DNA of 64,000 nt from Hephaestia caeni (GTDB lineage: Bacteria; Pseudomonadota; Alphaproteobacteria; Sphingomonadales; Sphingomonadaceae), in contig NZ_QXDC01000004.1 in NCBI RefSeq assembly GCF_003550065.1, positions 868,001 to 932,000 on the forward strand, given 5' to 3'. Below are positions 51,246-60,657 of this stretch, piece by piece (position 1 is the stretch's first letter; the number at the start of each line of letters is the position of its first letter). The position numbers and the translations under genes are program-made. The notes below the pieces were generated by a model that saw only the letters and a program-made list of their open reading frames with translations, made no database searches and had not been told where the DNA came from.

Positions 51246-52406
51246 TCAAATTACGAAACCCTGCGCGCTCATCCACGCCTTCACGATGCCGACGGCCTCG
51301 GCGGCCAGATCGGGCTGGTCGTGGTAGTAATGGGTGGCGCCCTTGATCTCGTGATAGACTTTGCGATCGTGGCCGATGGCCTCGTAGATGCGGTGCGCGT
51401 GGCTGGGCGTGCAGGCATCGTCGCCAGTGTTGTTGATGACCAGCACGGGCTTGGTCACCACCGCGAGGCTGCTCGGCCCGTCGGCATGGGCATCGTCATA
51501 GCTCCATTGCGACAGCCACGACCGCAGCGTCGAAAACCGCGCGAGGCCGACGGGGCTCATGTTCACGATGCGCGGATCACCGAGATAGCACCAGCCCGGG
51601 CGGCGATCGTTGGCATCGACCGTCGGATCGATCCAGCGCGGATCGGCCATCGTCCCGTGGGTGACGAACGCGAATTCCTCATTGGGGCGTCCGGCGGCGC
51701 GCAGCCCGGCGAGTTTCTCTTTCACCCACGCGGTGATGCGGCGGTTGCGGGCGATCTGGGCGGCGCGGTAGCGTTCCAGAAATTCCGGGGAATAGGGTGC
51801 CGAAACCTCGGTGCCGTAAAGGTCGAGCGACGCATCGCGCCGTTCGGGGTCGGCCTCGTCGAGGATCGAGGCGTCCATCCATTCGGTGAGCGTGCGATGG
51901 CGCGAGACGTGCGCGGCCATCTGGATCACCGCGTCGGCCGGGATCAGCCCGGCCTGCGTCAGATCGGGGCCGTCGCCGCCGGGGCTGTCGGTCACCGTCG
52001 GGCGTTCGGCCTGCGCCTGATAGAAAGCCGAGAGCGCCCCGCCGCCGCTCCAGCCGAGCAGGACGACGTTCTTATACCCCAGCCGTTCGCGTGCGTACCG
52101 GACGGCCGCGCCCAGATCGAGCGCCACCTTCTCCATGATCAGTGCGAAATCGGCGCCCCGATAGCGGCTGTCGACCGCGAGCAGATGGACGCCGGCCTCG
52201 GCGAACTGCTTCATGATCGGCAGGCTGCCGGTGCCGCCGACCGGGTGCATCGAGAGCAGGACGGTCTCGGAATCGCGCTCGGGCCGCAGCAGGGTTGCCG
52301 ACAGGGCGACGATGCCCTCGGCACCGCCGTAGGTATCCTTGAAACCCGCCTTCTCCTTGGAGACGATCCACATCGGGATACGGCTGATCTTCTTCGGTTC
52401 GGACAT
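51246..52406 (-). CDS. alpha/beta hydrolase
   Basis: A 386-residue alpha/beta hydrolase. The nucleophile elbow is LLGWSGGGALSAFY, the oxyanion-side motif is LSMHPVGGTGSLP, and the terminal acid/histidine pair is in INNTGDDACTPSHAHRIYEAI and KGATHYYHDQPD. A long cap (about residues 140-270) separates the elements. It could cleave a C-C bond or hydrolyse an ester or lactone; no clear subfamily recognised. AGGAGAGCC precedes the ATG at 52406. Confidence 0.82.
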   Translation of the reverse strand: MSEPKKISRIPMWIVSKEKAGFKDTYGGAEGIVALSATLLRPERDSETVLLSMHPVGGTGSLPIMKQFAEAGVHLLAVDSRYRGADFALIMEKVALDLGAAVRYARERLGYKNVVLLGWSGGGALSAFYQAQAERPTVTDSPGGDGPDLTQAGLIPADAVIQMAAHVSRHRTLTEWMDASILDEADPERRDASLDLYGTEVSAPYSPEFLERYRAAQIARNRRITAWVKEKLAGLRAAGRPNEEFAFVTHGTMADPRWIDPTVDANDRRPGWCYLGDPRIVNMSPVGLARFSTLRSWLSQWSYDDAHADGPSSLAVVTKPVLVINNTGDDACTPSHAHRIYEAIGHDRKVYHEIKGATHYYHDQPDLAAEAVGIVKAWMSAQGFVI

Positions 52407-52431
52407 GATGGCTCTCCTCTGCCCCATCGCG

Positions 52432-53583
52432 TTACAGCGAGCGGGCGATAATCAATTTCATGACTTCGGACGCGCCGCCGTGGACGCGATCGATCCGGCT
52501 GTCCCGGAACAGGCGCGAGATCGGATATTCGTCCATATAGCCATAGCCGCCGAATAGCTGGACGCACTCGTCGATCACCTTGCATTCGGTCTCGGTGACC
52601 CACAATTTGGCCATCGCGGCGGTCACCGGATCGAGCGCGCCGGCAAGGTGCAGCGCCAGGCATTGATCGATGAACGCCCGCCCCACGGTCGCGCTGGTTC
52701 TGGCCTCGGCAAGCTTGAACTGCGTGTTCTGGAAATCGAACAGTTTCTTGCCGAACATATCGCGCGCACGGACATGCTCGAGCGTCAGTTCGATCGCGCG
52801 CTCCATCATCGCCTGGCCCATCGCGGCGATCACCAGCCGCTCCTGCGGCAGGAAACCCATCATCGCGCGGAACCCCTCGCCCTCGGCGCCGAGGAGATTG
52901 GCGGCGGGCACGCGCACATCGTCGAAGAACAGCTCCGACGTATCCTGCGCCTCGCGCCCCATCTTGTGGAGATTGCGCCCGCGTTCGAACCCCGGCGCAT
53001 CCGCGGTCTCGACCGCGAGCAGCGAGATGCCGTCGCGCCCGTCCGCGCCGTGGGTCTTGCAGGCCACGACGATCAGATCGGCGGTCTGGCCGTTCGAGAT
53101 GAAGGTCTTCTGCCCGCTCACGACATAATGATCGCCGTCGCGCCGCGCGGTGGTACGGATCGCCTTGAGGTCCGATCCCGCGCCCGGCTCGGTCATGCCC
53201 ACGGCGAGCACGGTCTCGCCACTCACCATGCCCGGCACCCAGCGCGCGCGCTGCGCTTCATTGGCGAGGTGGATGATATAGGGCGCGACGATCGCATTGT
53301 GCACCGGCGCGCCGAACCCTTCGAGCCCGCGCCGCCCGATCTCCTCGATCACCACCAGTTCGTGCCGGAAGTCGCCCCCGGCTCCGCCCAATTCCTCAGG
53401 TGCCGACGGGCAGAGCAGCCCGGCCTCGCCCGCCTTCAACCAGAAGCCGCGGTCCACCATGCCCGCGGCGCGCCAGCGCTCGAGCGTTTCGGGCGGTGCA
53501 TGGTCATCGAGGAAGCGCCCGACGAACTCGCGATAGATCGCGACGTCCTCGTCATCCATGATCGGTCGTGCGTGCATCGCCAT
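52432..53583 (-). CDS. acyl-CoA dehydrogenase (ACAD 3)
   Basis: A 383-residue acyl-CoA dehydrogenase: AVGMTEPGAGSDLKAIRTTA, YVVSGQKTFISNGQTADLIV, FGGYGYMDEYPISRLFRDSRI and HGGASEVMKLIIARSL. The glycine at GGASE instead of glutamate puts the catalytic base at the alternative position used in isovaleryl- and similar dehydrogenases. Its ATG shares a base with the stop of the CoA transferase gene (TGATG), so the two are coupled, CoA transferase first. Confidence 0.9.
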   Translation of the reverse strand: MAMHARPIMDDEDVAIYREFVGRFLDDHAPPETLERWRAAGMVDRGFWLKAGEAGLLCPSAPEELGGAGGDFRHELVVIEEIGRRGLEGFGAPVHNAIVAPYIIHLANEAQRARWVPGMVSGETVLAVGMTEPGAGSDLKAIRTTARRDGDHYVVSGQKTFISNGQTADLIVVACKTHGADGRDGISLLAVETADAPGFERGRNLHKMGREAQDTSELFFDDVRVPAANLLGAEGEGFRAMMGFLPQERLVIAAMGQAMMERAIELTLEHVRARDMFGKKLFDFQNTQFKLAEARTSATVGRAFIDQCLALHLAGALDPVTAAMAKLWVTETECKVIDECVQLFGGYGYMDEYPISRLFRDSRIDRVHGGASEVMKLIIARSL

Positions 53584-54833
53584 CAGATCGCGCCCGCGGC
53601 GCGCAGCGCGTCCAGTTGCTCGGGCGACCGGCCGAGAAGCTCGCCATAGATCTCGTCATTGTGCGCGCCGATCTCGGGCCCGGTCCAGCGGATCGACGCG
53701 GCGTCGCCGGGCACATACGGGACGATGCCGGGGTGCAGGATCGGCCCCAGCAACGGGTCCTCGATCTCCCGCACCATATCGCGCTCCAGATATTGCGGAT
53801 CGGTGGCGCAATCGGCGACGGTGTAGATCTTGCTGCTGGGCACGTCGGCGCCTTTGAGCAGTTCGATCGCCTCGGCCGCATCGTGGCGGACGGTCCAGCC
53901 CGCGATCAGCGCGTCGAGCGCCACCACATTGGCGACACGCGCGGCATTGCCCGCAAAGCGGGGATCGCGCGGTAGATCGGGCATCCCGATCAGCGTCGCC
54001 AGCCGCCCGAAAATCGGTTCGGAATTGCCCGCGATCAGAACCCATTCGCCGTCGGCGGTGGGATAGGCGTTGGTCGGCGCGGCGGTGGCGATCCCGCCTC
54101 CGGTCGGCTGCTTGATCTTGCCCAGACGCCCATATTCGGGAAGCATCCCCTCCATCATGCTGAACATGCTTTCGGTCAGCGCGACATCCAGCGTCCGCGC
54201 CTTGCCGTCGCCCTTGGCGCGGTCGCGCTGCCAGACCGCGGCCATGATGCCGAACGCCGCGTACAGCCCGGCGATCGAATCGCCGATGCTCACCCCCACC
54301 CGCACCGGCGGCGGCTGGTCGGGCCCCGGCGGCTGGTTGCTGAGGTAGCGCAAGCCCCCCATCGCCTCGCCGATCACGCCGAACGCGGCACGATCGCGAT
54401 AGGGCCCGTTCTGGCCGTAGCCCGACACGCGGGCGATCACGAGCCCCGGATTGCGGGCGTGCAGCACGTCAGGCCCCAGCCCCAGTTTCTCGAGCTGGCC
54501 GGGGCGGAAATTCTCGATCAGCGCATCGCTTTTCTCGACCAGATCGAGCAGCAGCGCGCGCCCTTCGGCGCTCTTCAGATCGAGCGTCACGCAGCGCTTG
54601 TTGCGGCCATGCACCGACCACCATAGCGATCGCCCGTCGGGCTGCTCGCCCCATTGGCGTACCGGATCGCCATCAAGCGGCTCGACCTTGATCAGATCGG
54701 CGCCCAGATCGGCGAGCACGCGAGCGCCGAACGGCGCGGCGATGAAATGCCCGATTTCGATCACCCTCAGGCCATCGAGCACCCTGCCCTGCTGACTCTC
54801 CACGACGCGCGCATCGGCTTGTTCTTCCTGCAT
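53583..54833 (-). CDS. CaiB/BaiF-family CoA transferase 1
   Basis: A 416-residue class III CoA transferase: LDGLRVIEIGHFIAAPFGARV, ADLIKVEPLDGDPVRQWG, GRNKRCVTLDLKSAEGR, ARVSGYGQNGPYRDRAAFGVI with the GYGQxGP motif, and VGVSIGDSIAGLYA with the active aspartate. It moves CoA between carboxylic acids. The start at 54833 has a GGGGGA leader. It is divergent from the oxidoreductase at 54957 and coupled to ACAD 3. Confidence 0.9.
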   Translation of the reverse strand: MQEEQADARVVESQQGRVLDGLRVIEIGHFIAAPFGARVLADLGADLIKVEPLDGDPVRQWGEQPDGRSLWWSVHGRNKRCVTLDLKSAEGRALLLDLVEKSDALIENFRPGQLEKLGLGPDVLHARNPGLVIARVSGYGQNGPYRDRAAFGVIGEAMGGLRYLSNQPPGPDQPPPVRVGVSIGDSIAGLYAAFGIMAAVWQRDRAKGDGKARTLDVALTESMFSMMEGMLPEYGRLGKIKQPTGGGIATAAPTNAYPTADGEWVLIAGNSEPIFGRLATLIGMPDLPRDPRFAGNAARVANVVALDALIAGWTVRHDAAEAIELLKGADVPSSKIYTVADCATDPQYLERDMVREIEDPLLGPILHPGIVPYVPGDAASIRWTGPEIGAHNDEIYGELLGRSPEQLDALRAAGAI

Positions 54834-54956
54834 TCCCCCACTCTCCGATCGCCGGGCGGCCGAGTCCATTCTCGGTCCGACAAGGCTCCCTTCGCGACAT
54901 GCGCCGCGACCACACCCCGTCCAGCGCCTAGGCTTTGCGCCTGAAAAGGAGGTATC

Positions 54957-55961
54957 ATGGCCGAATTGTCTTCCAGGGAAATCCAGCTTGGCGCGCGCCC
55001 CACCGGGCGGCCGTCGCTCGAGAATTTCGTCGTCGTCGAAAAGCGCGTCGCCGATCCCGCACCGGGCGAAGTCCGCGTTCGCAACCTGTGGATGTCGGTC
55101 GATCCCTATATGGGCAATCGGCTCTACGATCGGCCCAATTACATTCCGCCGTTCCGCCTCGATCATCCGCTCGACGGGGGCGCGGTGGGCGAAGTGCTCG
55201 AATCGACCGTCCCCGATTTCACGCCGGGCGATCTGGTCTTTTCGCAATATGGTTGGCGCGAGATCTTCAACGCCAAGCCGCACCGGCTGACCCGGCTCGA
55301 AGGCACGCTGCCGCCGCAGGCGCATCTCGGCATCGCCGGCATCACGGGGATGACCGCGTACACCGCGCTCTACCGGGTGGCGAAGCTCCAGCCGGGCGAG
55401 ACGGTCTATATCTCCGCCGCCGCCGGGGCGGTCGGCTCCACTGCGTGCCAGATGGCCAAGATCGACGGGTGCCGCGTGATCGGCTCCGCCGGTGGCCCCG
55501 ACAAGAAGCGCTTCCTTGAGGAACTCGGCGTCGATGTCGCGATCGACTATAAGGCCGAACCCGATCTGAGCGCGGCGCTGGCCGCCGCCGCCCCCGATGG
55601 GATCAATGTCTATCTCGATAATGTCGGCGGCGACCATCTCCAGGCCGCGCTCACCAACATGGCGGTCTTCGGCCGCATCGCCGTCAGCGGGATGATCGGC
55701 GATTATGGTGAGGAGCGGCGACCAGGGCCGTCCAATCTGTTCATGGTCGTGGCGCAGCGGCTGCGCATGGAAGGCTTTTTGCTCAACGATCACGCGCCGG
55801 AAATCCGCGAGACCTTCCTCGACAAGATCACCCGTTGGCTTGCCGATGGCAGTATTCAGAGCAGCGAAACGATCCACGACGGGATCACATCGGCGCCGCA
55901 GGCCTTTCTCGATCTGTTCGCCGGAAAAAATGTCGGCAAGATGCTCGTGAAGCTCGGCTGA
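54957..55961 (+). CDS. zinc-independent medium-chain NADP-dependent oxidoreductase
   Basis: A 334-residue MDR protein of the prostaglandin reductase / CurA type: LWMSVDPYMGNRLYDRPNYIP, YISAAAGAVGSTACQMAKI with the NADP loop, VYLDNVGGDHLQAAL, ISGMIGDYGEERRPGPSNLF. No zinc cysteines. It reduces double bonds next to carbonyls. AAAAGGAGGTATC makes a very strong ribosome site. Followed by a bidirectional terminator. Likely role is reduction of an enone or enoyl intermediate. Confidence 0.9.
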   Translation: MAELSSREIQLGARPTGRPSLENFVVVEKRVADPAPGEVRVRNLWMSVDPYMGNRLYDRPNYIPPFRLDHPLDGGAVGEVLESTVPDFTPGDLVFSQYGWREIFNAKPHRLTRLEGTLPPQAHLGIAGITGMTAYTALYRVAKLQPGETVYISAAAGAVGSTACQMAKIDGCRVIGSAGGPDKKRFLEELGVDVAIDYKAEPDLSAALAAAAPDGINVYLDNVGGDHLQAALTNMAVFGRIAVSGMIGDYGEERRPGPSNLFMVVAQRLRMEGFLLNDHAPEIRETFLDKITRWLADGSIQSSETIHDGITSAPQAFLDLFAGKNVGKMLVKLG

Positions 55962-55975
55962 TCCCGCCACCCGCG

Positions 55976-56020
55976 AAAAAAGGCGCCGGCCCCTTCACAA
56001 GGGGGCCGGCGCCTCTTTTT
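55976..56020. terminator. bidirectional intrinsic terminator
   Basis: A 12-bp perfect stem (55982-55993 with 56002-56013) and 8-base loop flanked by an A run (55976-55981) and TCTTTTT (56014-56020), between the convergent oxidoreductase and fadB-like genes. It can end transcription from both sides. Confidence 0.9.
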
Positions 56021-58188
56021 CAGGCCGCTGCCGCCGCCTTGGGCGCGGGGTAGAAGCTGTCACCGGCCGCCGCCATCCGCTCCAGCAGCGCAGGCGGCGT
56101 GAAGCGATCGCCATGATCGGCAGCGAACGCCCGCGTCCGCGCGACGAATTCCGCCACGCCGACGCTGTCGATCAGGCTGATCGGGCCACCGCTCCAGGGC
56201 GCGAAGCCCCAGCCGAGGATCGCGCCGACATCGGCGTCGCGCGGCGCGGTCACCACGCCTTCGTCCATGCACCGCGCGGCCTCGATCGCCTGACGATAGA
56301 GCAAACGGCGCTTCAGCGTCTCGACCAGTTCGGGGGTCGAGCGCTCGACCGTCACCGGATACAGGTCGGCGAGCCCATCCCACAACCGCTTCGGCTCGCC
56401 CTTGGCATAGGTGTAGAAGCCCTTGCCGTTCTTGCGCCCCAACCGCTCGGCACCAACCAGATCGACCAGCACCTTGTCGGTGCCGCCGTTCGGATCGCCC
56501 AGGCCGAAATCGACGCGCCGCTGGCCCGCGATCCGGTCGAGCAGGTCGATCGCGACGTCGTCCGCCAGCTCCAATGGGCCGCGCGGCATCCCGGTCATCC
56601 GGCCGACATTGTCGATGATCGCCGGCGCGATGCCGTCGAGCAGCATCTCGAGCCCCTCGGTGATATAGGTCTCGAACACCCGACTGGTGTAGAAGCCACG
56701 GCTGTCGTTGACGACGATCGGCACCTTCTTGAGCGCCCGGCAATAATCCATCGCCTTGGCCAGCGTCTCGGGGCTGGTTTCCTTGCCGACGATGATCTCC
56801 ACCAATTCCATCCGGTCGACCGGCGAGAAGAAGTGGATGCCGATGAAATTGGCGGGCCGCTCGGCCGCACCGGCAAGCTCGCTGATCGGCAGCGTCGATG
56901 TGTTGGAGGCGAAGACCGCATCGGTCCCGATCTGGGCCTCGGCGCGCCGGGTCACCTCGGCCTTCAGCGCCCGATCCTCGAACACCGCCTCGACGACCAG
57001 ATCGGCACCCGCGATCGCCGCATAATCGGTGGTCGCGTGGATCCGCGCGAGCAACGCGTCACCCGCCTCGGCGGTGGTCGTGCCGCGCGCGATCCCCTTT
57101 TCGATCACCCCGGCGGAATAGGCCTTGCCCTTGTCGGCGCCTTCCTGGCTGGTATCGATCAGCACGGTCTCGATCCCGGCGCGCGCCTGAACATAGGCGA
57201 TGCCCGCCCCCATCATCCCGGCACCCAGCACCGCGGCCTTGCCCACGGTATAAGCGGGGACGCCCGCGGGGCGCGCAGCGCCTTTGGCGAGCGCCTGCTT
57301 GGAAATGAAGTTGGATCGGATCATCGCGCGCGCCTGCGGCGTCTGCTGGGTCGCGAGGAACAGCCGTGCCTCCACCCGCAGCGCAGCGTCCATGGGCAGG
57401 CCGAAGCCTTCGTAAACGCAGCGCGCGATGTTCTTTTGTGCCGGATAATTGCCATAGCTTTTGGCGTGGATCTGCGCGGCGGCGGTCATGAACACCGGCG
57501 CGCCCTCGGCCGTATAGGGGCCGCCGGGCATCTGATATCCCTTGCGGTCCCACGGCGCGACACCGTCGCCCCCACCCGTGATCCAGGCCTTGGCGGCGGC
57601 GATCGCCGCGCCGGGCTCGACGACCGCGTCGATCAGCCCCAGTGCCTGGGCCTTGGCCGCGTCGATGGGCGCACCCGAGATCATCAGGTCGAGCGCGGCG
57701 CGGGGGCCGGCCAGCCGCGTCGTCCGCTGCGTGCCGCCCGCACCGGGCAGCAATCCGATCGTGACTTCGGGCAGCCCTACCTTGGCGCGGCTCGACGCGA
57801 CGCGGTGATGCGCGGCGAGCGCGAATTCAAACCCGCCGCCCAGCGCAATGCCTTCGAGCGCGGCGACCACCGGCTTGCCGACGGTCTCGATCGCGCGCAA
57901 CGCCCAGCTCATCCGCGACGATCCCTTGAGCGCCGCGGCAAGTGCATCGCCGGTAAGCCCTGCTCCCGCAGTCTCGCCCAGTTCCCCCAGATCGGCGCCG
58001 GCGCAAAAGCCGTTGTCCTTGCCCGAGGCGAGCACCGCGCCCGTCACCCGATCCTCACGGATCACGGCGACGATCGCATCCAGATCGGCGACCGCGGATT
58101 CGGTGAAGGTATTCATCGTCCGGCCCGGGACATCGAACAGGAAGGTCGCGATGCCGTCCTTGTCGACGGTATAAGTGAAATTCTGCAT
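56020..58188 (-). CDS. FadB/FadJ-type multifunctional beta-oxidation protein
   Basis: A 722-residue fusion. Residues 1-200 are an enoyl-CoA hydratase (NGFCAGADLGELGE, ALGGGFEFALAAHHRVASS, GLPEVTIGLLPGAGGTQRTTR); residues about 310-500 are the NAD-binding 3-hydroxyacyl-CoA dehydrogenase (AAVLGAGMMGAGIAYVQARAG, FASNTSTLPISELA, FIGIHFFSPVDRMELVEIIVG) followed by two C-terminal domains. It hydrates and oxidises acyl-CoAs. Gene order fadB - thiolase - CoA transferase on the minus strand is a beta-oxidation unit. GGGGA lies upstream of the ATG. Confidence 0.92.
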   Translation of the reverse strand: MQNFTYTVDKDGIATFLFDVPGRTMNTFTESAVADLDAIVAVIREDRVTGAVLASGKDNGFCAGADLGELGETAGAGLTGDALAAALKGSSRMSWALRAIETVGKPVVAALEGIALGGGFEFALAAHHRVASSRAKVGLPEVTIGLLPGAGGTQRTTRLAGPRAALDLMISGAPIDAAKAQALGLIDAVVEPGAAIAAAKAWITGGGDGVAPWDRKGYQMPGGPYTAEGAPVFMTAAAQIHAKSYGNYPAQKNIARCVYEGFGLPMDAALRVEARLFLATQQTPQARAMIRSNFISKQALAKGAARPAGVPAYTVGKAAVLGAGMMGAGIAYVQARAGIETVLIDTSQEGADKGKAYSAGVIEKGIARGTTTAEAGDALLARIHATTDYAAIAGADLVVEAVFEDRALKAEVTRRAEAQIGTDAVFASNTSTLPISELAGAAERPANFIGIHFFSPVDRMELVEIIVGKETSPETLAKAMDYCRALKKVPIVVNDSRGFYTSRVFETYITEGLEMLLDGIAPAIIDNVGRMTGMPRGPLELADDVAIDLLDRIAGQRRVDFGLGDPNGGTDKVLVDLVGAERLGRKNGKGFYTYAKGEPKRLWDGLADLYPVTVERSTPELVETLKRRLLYRQAIEAARCMDEGVVTAPRDADVGAILGWGFAPWSGGPISLIDSVGVAEFVARTRAFAADHGDRFTPPALLERMAAAGDSFYPAPKAAAAA

Positions 58189-58206
58189 GTTGATTCCCCA
58201 GGAAGG

Positions 58207-59409
58207 TCAGAGGCGTTCGATGATGGTCGCGGTGCCCATGCCCGCGCCGACGCACAGCGTGATCAGCGCGGTCTCCTTGTCGGCGCGTTCAAGCTCGTCG
58301 ACCATGGTGCCGAGGATCATCGCACCGGTCGCGCCCAGCGGGTGCCCCATCGCGATTGCGCCGCCGTTCACGTTGATGCGGCTATGGTCGATCTGCATCT
58401 GCTGCATGAAATAGAGCACCACCGAGGCGAACGCCTCGTTCAACTCGTACAGGTCGATGTCGGTCGAGGTCATGCCCGCGCGGGCCAGCACCTTGCGGGT
58501 CACCGCGACCGGGCCGGTGAGCATGATCGACGGTTCGGACCCGATCGAGGCCGCAGCACGGATGCGCGCCCGCGGCTTCAACCCCATTTTCTCGCCCATC
58601 TCGCGCGTGCCGATCAGTACCCCTGCCGCACCATCGACGATGCCCGAGCTGTTGCCGGCATGGTGGACGTGGTTGATCGCCTCCAGTTCGGGGTAGCGCT
58701 GCCGCATCACGGCATCGAACCCTTGCGCGCCAAGCGCTTCGAACGCGGGCTTGAGCGCGCCAAGCGACTGCATCGTCGTCTCGGGCCGCATATGCTCGTC
58801 GCGGTCGAGCACGACGATGCCCTCGTGCGTCACCGGCACGATCGATTTGGCGAAGCGCCCTTCGGCCCAGGCGGCGGCGGCGCGCTTCTGGCTCTCGACC
58901 CCATAAGCGTCGACATCGTCGCGCGAAAAGCCGTGCATCGTCGCGATCGCATCGGCGCCGATCCCCTGCGGGGTGAACGATGTACGAAACGCCACATCGG
59001 CGTCGACCGACCAGGCGCCGCCGTCCGAGCCCATCGGCTGGCGGCTCATGCTCTCGACGCCGCCACCAATGGCGGCATCGGCCTCGCCCGCGATCACCTT
59101 GGCGGCGGCGATGTTGCACGCCTCCAGCCCCGAGGCGCAGAAGCGGTGGATCTGCGCGCCCGCCACGGTCTCGGCGAAACCGGCGTTGAGCGTCGCGACG
59201 CGGGCGATATTGGCGCCCTGTTCGCCGAGCGGTGCAACACAACCCAGCACGACATCGTCGATCAGCGCGGTGTCCAGATCGTGGCGATCGCGCAGCGCGG
59301 CCAGCACCTGGCTCGCGAGCGAGATCGCGGTCACTTCGTGCAGCGCGCCCTTGGCATTGCCGCGCCCGCGCGGCGTGCGGACCGCGTCATAGATCAGGGC
59401 TTCTCTCAT
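58207..59409 (-). CDS. acetyl-CoA C-acyltransferase (thiolase)
   Basis: A 400-residue thiolase: ALIYDAVRTPRGRGNAKGAL, IHRFCASGLEACNIAAAK with the acyl-bearing cysteine, NVNGGAIAMGHPLGATGA with the histidine, and LCVGAGMGTATIIERL with the second cysteine. It releases acetyl-CoA (or propionyl-CoA) from the 3-ketoacyl-CoA made by the FadB-like protein. The start at 59409 gives the family N-terminus; an ATG at 59415 overlaps the CoA transferase stop (TGATG). Confidence 0.93.
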   Translation of the reverse strand: MREALIYDAVRTPRGRGNAKGALHEVTAISLASQVLAALRDRHDLDTALIDDVVLGCVAPLGEQGANIARVATLNAGFAETVAGAQIHRFCASGLEACNIAAAKVIAGEADAAIGGGVESMSRQPMGSDGGAWSVDADVAFRTSFTPQGIGADAIATMHGFSRDDVDAYGVESQKRAAAAWAEGRFAKSIVPVTHEGIVVLDRDEHMRPETTMQSLGALKPAFEALGAQGFDAVMRQRYPELEAINHVHHAGNSSGIVDGAAGVLIGTREMGEKMGLKPRARIRAAASIGSEPSIMLTGPVAVTRKVLARAGMTSTDIDLYELNEAFASVVLYFMQQMQIDHSRINVNGGAIAMGHPLGATGAMILGTMVDELERADKETALITLCVGAGMGTATIIERL

Positions 59410-59414
59410 CGTCA

Positions 59415-60497
59415 TCAATCCTCTGAAAATGCCGTGCCGGGCGCACGAGGCGCGGGCGCGGGGGTTGCGGAGAAGCGGGGCGCCGGCGCGGGCTGCACAA
59501 CGTCGGCCAGCGTCAGGAAAGCGCCGCGCGCCAGGTTGTGCGGATGCGCCGGCGTCTCGTCATAATCGAGCACGGGCGCAAAACAGATGTCGGTGCCTTC
59601 CATCAGCGCGCACCATTCGTCGCGGGTGCGCGATTTGAACAAGGCGGTCAGCGTGGCGCGCTGCGCGGGGATGTCGTCGGCCGAATCCTGCCGCAGCATG
59701 ACGGCGTCGTCGGTCAGGCCGGTCGCCTCCAGCAGCAGCCGGTAGAATTGCGGCTCGATCGCGCCGACCGCGACGAACTTGCCGTCGGCCGTCTCGTACG
59801 AGTCATAATAAGGGGCCCCCCCATCCAAATAATTCCCCCCGCGCCCGCCCGGCCAGATGCCTTTGGCGCGGAAGCCCCACGTCATGCTCATCAACAGCGA
59901 GGCGCCATCCACCATCGCGCAGTCGATCACCTGACCTTGCCCCGTCGCGCGGGCGGAAAGGATCCCGGCGAGCATCCCGAAGGCGAGCATCATCCCGCCG
60001 CCCCCGAAATCGCCGACGAGGTTGATGGGCGGCACGGGCTTCTCCCCGGCCCGTCCAACCGCATTCAACACGCCCGCGAGCGCGATATAATTGATGTCAT
60101 GGCCAGCAGCGTGGGCGAGCGGCCCTTCCTGGCCCCAGCCAGTCATCCGACCGACGACAAGCGCGGGATTTTCCGCGAGCAGCACATCGGGGCCGAGCCC
60201 GAGCCGCTCGATCACACCCGGCCGAAACCCCTCTATCAACCCGTCGGCGGAGCGAACCAGTTCGCATACCGCGGCAACACCCTCTGCCGTCTTCAGGTCC
60301 AGTTGCACGGTCGAGCGCGAGCGCGTCAGCACATCGGTATGATCGGCGCGCGTGCCGGGACGCTCGACGCGCACAACCTCCGCACCGTGATCCGCGAGCA
60401 TCATGCCGGCGAAGGGCACGGGCCCGATGCCTGCCAGCTCGATGATGCGCACGCCCTGTAGCGCACCCCCCGCGGCCCGTTTGCCAGTGTTCGCCAT
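59415..60497 (-). CDS. CaiB/BaiF CoA transferase 2 (alpha-methylacyl-CoA racemase-like)
   Basis: A 360-residue class III CoA transferase-fold protein: LQGVRIIELAGIGPVPFAGMML, GAEVVRVERPGTRADHTDVL, GMTGWGQEGPLAHAAGHDINYIAL and NLVGDFGGGGMMLAFGML with the racemase aspartate. The GHDINYIALAGVL block is that of alpha-methylacyl-CoA racemase, which inverts 2-methylacyl-CoAs before oxidation and so points to methyl-branched substrates. First gene of the racemase - thiolase - fadB unit; a GTCA-N7-TTAC site and a 17-bp palindrome lie 40-65 bases upstream. Confidence 0.88.
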   Translation of the reverse strand: MANTGKRAAGGALQGVRIIELAGIGPVPFAGMMLADHGAEVVRVERPGTRADHTDVLTRSRSTVQLDLKTAEGVAAVCELVRSADGLIEGFRPGVIERLGLGPDVLLAENPALVVGRMTGWGQEGPLAHAAGHDINYIALAGVLNAVGRAGEKPVPPINLVGDFGGGGMMLAFGMLAGILSARATGQGQVIDCAMVDGASLLMSMTWGFRAKGIWPGGRGGNYLDGGAPYYDSYETADGKFVAVGAIEPQFYRLLLEATGLTDDAVMLRQDSADDIPAQRATLTALFKSRTRDEWCALMEGTDICFAPVLDYDETPAHPHNLARGAFLTLADVVQPAPAPRFSATPAPAPRAPGTAFSED

Positions 60498-60657
60498 ATT
60501 TCGATGACCTCTTTCGCGTCAGCGCTGCCCATCCCATGAACTATTGTCAATAGTTTTTACATTTTTGATGTTGTGACGCGCGCCGGTGCTGCTCAAAAAA
60601 TCGCGAGAAACGTGAGCGTCCTGATCCTTGGACGCGACCGATAGTCGCTCGATCTCG
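60498..60657. other. gap with operator, upstream of CoA transferase 2
   Basis: Holds AACTATTG-T-CAATAGTT, a 17-bp palindrome at 60539-60555, overlapping the GTCA-N7-TTAC site at 60546. No gene here. The rest joins the decayed IS630 segment. Confidence 0.5.
60539..60560. promoter_or_regulatory. GTCA-N7-TTAC site 8 within an AACTATTG/CAATAGTT palindrome
   Basis: GTCA ATAGTTT TTAC (60546-60560) matches the variant at 45051. The perfect 8-bp palindrome AACTATTG/CAATAGTT (60539-60555) lies over it. Located 42-63 bases before CoA transferase 2. Confidence 0.5.

Noticed and set aside
44386..52406. Steroid A/B-ring pathway (HsaA, HsaC, HsaD)
   Set aside because: The VOC protein is half the size of HsaC and the hydrolase has a long cap unlike HsaD; no KstD or KshA homologue is present.
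56113..59565. A very long open frame (over 1100 codons) on the plus strand opposite fadB and thiolase
   Set aside because: It mirrors the codon structure of real minus-strand genes with full catalytic motifs; its translation is rich in R, D, H and G with no recognisable domain.
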